A stretch of DNA of 32,529 nt, taken from NCBI GenBank assembly GCA_033557675.1, contig JAWQRM010000073.1:1-32529 (forward strand), in the 5' to 3' direction. The position numbers and the translations under genes were made by a program. The notes under the pieces were generated by a model, which did not search any database, was not told the origin of the DNA, and worked only from the letters and a program-made list of their open reading frames with translations. Positions 29,323 through 32,529 of this stretch are shown here, piece after piece; the first letter of the stretch is position 1; the number at the start of each line of letters is the position of its first letter. The DNA comes from Coptodactyla brooksi (lineage: Eukaryota > Arthropoda > Insecta > Coleoptera > Scarabaeidae).

Positions 29323-29749
29323 AAGTCTTGTGTTAGTGTGAATGGTTTATAAATCACGGTTTATGTAAGTGGTTTGTAAGTAGATTGTCGAGGGTAATCC
29401 AAGATAGTTAACGTGGCACCAGATAATAAAGCGCATCTTTTTCTTCGTCGTTTAATTAAAAAATAAGCTTGGAAAATCGTTTGCTCTCCAGGTGTTGCTG
29501 GCCCTTGCTGCGTACTCGAAACATCAGGGCAGATTGTAGGTTTAATTGAAAGAAAACAAACTTCTCGGAGTCGCGGGGTCGAGGGCTTTTCCGAAACTGA
29601 TGGATCCGGAAACTTTTCCCGACGTTGAATTATTGCGGTTTGGGTTTTTCCGACCGCGAAAAATAGAGGACGATGAAAAAAAAAAAACAAGAAGCGAAAT
29701 TATGGGGGGAAATTTTGCGCAATTAAGCATTCTCCGAAATTGATCGATT
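29323..29749. other. Ordinary sequence splitting the 275-bp satellite
   Basis: It holds the recurring GGGTAATCCAAGATAGTTA (29391) and CpG-containing DNA with unsupported frames on both strands (29361-29690 minus, 29546-29743 plus). Confidence 0.45.
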
Positions 29750-29841
29750 GTTCGCGGGGATCCCGTTAAATAATTAGCAAGTTCGGGCGGGGAACTTCAT
29801 TAATCAAATCGAAATGGATCCGTTGCGAAAGGAAATAAAAA
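29750..29841 (+). repeat. 92-bp flank duplication, left copy
   Basis: GGGGATCCCGTTAAATAATT, AAGTTCGGGCGGGGAACTTC and ATCGAAATGGAT are repeated at 30702-30793 with about five differences. The two copies bracket the second satellite block. Confidence 0.85.
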
Positions 29842-29849
29842 ATAAAAGA

Positions 29850-30612
29850 ATACTTATACAACTAATTTTGTTCAGATCTCGATCGTAAATGTGCATTTTC
29901 ATTACTTAACTGTTTATGGTTCGAAGGAGTTAGCTTCTTTTCTGCTTTTCATAAATTTTAAATTTTGTATAACGAATTGAACCCCACTTTTTGGCTGGTG
30001 CTGTCGTTGAATATTCTATACAGAGGAGACTGTGTAAGTTGGATTTTCTCGAAGATTTTGGAATCGAGAACGACGTCCTTTCTACCATTTGTCTGACTTA
30101 TCTACAAGAATCATCGATTACGTTGGAAGAATTATTCAACTAATCTTGTTCAGATTTCGACTGTAAATGTGCATTTTGATTACTTAACTGTTTATGGTTC
30201 GAAAGAGTTAGCTTCTTTTCTGCTTTTCATATATTTTGAATTTTATATAACGAATTGAACCCCACTTTTCGGCTGGTGCTGTCGTTGAATATTCTATACA
30301 GAGGAGACTGTGTAAGTTGGATTTTCTCGAAGTCTTTGGAATCGTGGACGACGTCCTTTCTACCATTTCTCGGATTTATCTATAAGAATCATCGATTACG
30401 TTGGAAGAATTATTCGACTAATTTTGTTCAGATTTCGATTGTAAATGTGTATTTTCGTTACTTACCTGTTTATCGTTCGAAAGAGTTAGCTTCTTTTCTG
30501 CTTTTCGTATATTTTGAATTTTGTGTAACGAATTGAACCCCACTTTTCGGCTGGTGCTGTCGTTGAATATTCTGTATAGAGGAGACTGTGTAAGTTGGAT
30601 TTTCTCGAAGGA
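29850..30612 (+). repeat. 272-278-bp satellite, second block
   Basis: It opens mid-unit at about 29850 (ACTAATTTTGTTCAG). Units start at 29993, 30271 and 30549, each 278 bp, with the last truncated at about 30612 (TTTTCTCGAAGGATT). The frame at 30255-30536 corresponds to those in the first block. The unit at 29993 has an internal stop in that frame. Confidence 0.9.
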
Positions 30613-30701
30613 TTTTCTTCTAAGGGGAATTCTCGTGTATTTTTCGCCTAAGTGTCGTATTTCTATATTTTTCCTCAGGTAATTTTTGCATTACCCTTAG
30701 C

Positions 30702-30793
30702 GTTCGTGGGGATCCCGTTAAATAATTAGTAAGTTCGGGCGGGGAACTTCATCAATCAAATCGAAATGGATTCGCTGCGAAAGGAAATAAAAA
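30702..30793 (+). repeat. 92-bp flank duplication, right copy
   Basis: Matches 29750-29841 and then runs into a long A-tract (about 30788-30809). See the left copy. Confidence 0.85.
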
Positions 30794-31804
30794 AAAAAAA
30801 AAAAAAAAATTCGACGAAACGAAATTCAATGTACAGATCCCGGCGGCAAACAAAAGCGCAACGGGGGGTAAGCCGTCCGTTATTGAGATGTCCTTTGTTC
30901 TCTACGCGCGACCGAACGTTTTATGATTTCCCCTACTGGAGAAAAAAAAATCGAAAAGAGAAAACCCCACCTGCCCTTAAACGTGAATTCGAACTCCATT
31001 TACGAATTCCCGTAAACAATGTTTAATGTATGGTAATGGAAAATAAAATTCAACTGATTTAAGACGCAGTTATTATCCAAGAAAGTTTCCTTTGATCTCC
31101 GGCGGCCCGTAACGGAAAGGAAACAATGAAAAAATGATTAAAGACTTCTCGCCGAGATGAAAGGGAACATAAAAATACCAGTTCAGACGCTAAGGGCCTT
31201 TTTCTTTTCAAAGGGGATGTATTTTTGGATTTTTTCCTTTCGTCTGTATCAACAGTGTATTCATTAACCTGCGTTGCCATTAATTAAGTTCTTCTTCGAT
31301 CGGATTATTAAAAAAAAAATTAAATTTTTGGTGGAGGCGCCGTCGCGTATTGTATTAAGTTACTTGTTCGTCGTGTCCCGCATTTACTTTATGTGACAAC
31401 GCAAACGAACATTCAATTCAGACCTGGATACCTAGAATAGGGAGTCTGGGAACAAAGCCGACGCGATAACAATGTCAATAAACGTACGTCAGGGACTCTA
31501 TTGTTTCGCGTTTTTCCGTGACGCGAGAAGCACGATAATTTAGAGATTTAGAGGATCCGAAATAATGTTAATTTACATGTGCTGTATGCAGCAGCGTCCC
31601 AGTGTCTTGTTCAATAAAATGGGAAACGCGAAATTTATGGGAATATAGACGCCATTCGGGGAGATGGTATCGGGTCGGTTTTATTTCCCGGAAGATGGAT
31701 TTATCGGCAGTAAATTCCCCGACGTTAACGAGTTTCCATTATCTGCACCGGTCAATTCGGTATACCTTTTCAGCGTATACTGCGCAATAAAGTACTGAGT
31801 AAAT
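30794..31804. other. Ordinary sequence, no supported gene
   Basis: A-tract, then CpG-containing DNA. An inverted GGCGCC motif (GGTGGAGGCGCCG) lies at 31330-31342. Frames 30766-31026, 31059-31280 (minus) and 31602-31790 show no domain. Confidence 0.4.
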
Positions 31805-32529
31805 TTCAGGTAACGCTGGAAGTATTGAGGACAATCTCAAGCACACAGTTTATTACAGTTGAAAATTTCGAACATTCGGATTAAGAGTCATCCCAGTGAA
31901 GCTTAATCAATGACAAAACATTCTCTTCATCATTTGTGAACCAGCAAGCAATACGACAATGTGATCAGGAATTAAGAATCAACAGTCAAGGATCAGGAAT
32001 CAATAATCATTAATCTACTATAAGCTAAAGATATGAATTATGTTTTAAACAAAGAAATCCATCAAGGATCAATACAACAAGTATCCTGAATCAAGGATTA
32101 AGAATCAAACTTAAGAATTAAGTTTGGATTAAGGATCAAGAGAGAAGGATCAGGAATCAAGAATCAAGAGTGAAGGATCAGAAATCAAGAATCAAAAATG
32201 AAGGATCAGGAATCAATAATCAGTGATCAACGAGCTGGGATTATGATTTAGAAGAATTATGGATTAAAAACAATGATAACTGATGGGAATAAACAAAAAC
32301 ATTAGTGCACTATAAGCTAAAGATCAAGGATCAGAAAGAAGGACGAAGAAAGAGATCAAGGAGCAATAGAAAAAGTATCCTGAATCAAGGATTAAGAGTC
32401 AAGCTTCAGAGAAAAAAGATCTCTTGCAAATCAGGAATAATCGAAAACAATGATATATAATAAATTAATGACTTGATTAATGATGATTAAGGATCGTCAA
32501 AGAAGGCTCAAGAATTAAGAGTTAAGAAG
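31805..32529 (+). repeat. GATCA/AATCA-rich repeat with a 292-bp higher period
   Basis: Short motifs such as GGATCAGGAATCAAGAATCA recur irregularly from about 31950. On top of this, ACTATAAGCTAAAGAT (32017 and 32309) and AGTATCCTGAATCAAGGATT (about 32081 and 32373) repeat at 292 bp. The array continues to the window edge. Confidence 0.8.

Noticed and set aside
31805..32529. CRISPR-like or regulatory array in the GATCA-rich end
   Set aside because: The short motifs recur irregularly with no fixed spacers, so it is a simple-sequence repeat with a 292-bp duplication.

Overview
The window looks like non-coding nuclear DNA of an arthropod, most likely an insect. It has no bacterial-style gene packing and no long open reading frame. 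CpG-containing stretches of ordinary composition alternate with very AT-rich satellites. Every recognisable protein signature is a decayed eukaryotic transposable element (TE). I cannot name the order; a beetle or other holometabolous insect fits, with low confidence. Nearly all short ORFs are chance frames.

Layout. 1-437 is plain sequence. 438-1072 holds three copies of a C-run repeat with hairpins. 1080-2530, 5080-7110 and 8890-9190 carry an old, diverged AT-rich satellite, interrupted by a 184-bp tandem duplication (2571-2935), ordinary sequence (3000-4420), dispersed repeats of two families here named B and C (4447-5061), and a hairpin-bearing tandem duplication (7219-8027). 9320-11316 is ordinary sequence containing a 287-bp mariner-type MITE with 29-bp inverted ends and a TA duplication (10101-10387). 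11317-15057 is a retroelement-rich block. It contains a fragment of a multicopy arthropod ORF, a Penelope-like element whose reverse transcriptase lacks its catalytic Asp pair and which keeps a GIY-YIG-like tail, and several copies of a hairpin-containing repeat (P) that appears to belong to it. 15058-18854 is mostly ordinary sequence with B, C and P copies.

18855-22411 is a nest of repeats. An APE-type LINE is present as an endonuclease fragment, a C-terminal fragment and a second RT-derived piece, each disturbed by family C copies. Four family B copies lie around it, three of them inverted, with a possible pogo-like transposase remnant and one unassigned reading frame. 22412-23989 is the most gene-like stretch: CpG-rich, with one possible signal-peptide first exon ending at a GTAAGT donor (23188-23274). 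23990-27425 is a roughly 182-bp AT-rich satellite of about 19-20 monomers. 28670-30612 is a second satellite with units of 272-278 bp, split by ordinary DNA and bordered by a 92-bp flank duplication. 31805-32529 is a GATCA/AATCA-rich repeat with a 292-bp period.

How the parts relate. There is no operon-like or pathway logic. The elements relate by insertion, nesting and duplication. The most interesting material is structural: repeat families whose copies preserve foldable designs (a three-way junction, a pseudoknot-capable core, covarying hairpins), a nuclear-receptor-like palindrome, and a recurring GGCGCC-containing motif. I did not find a convincing new biological system.
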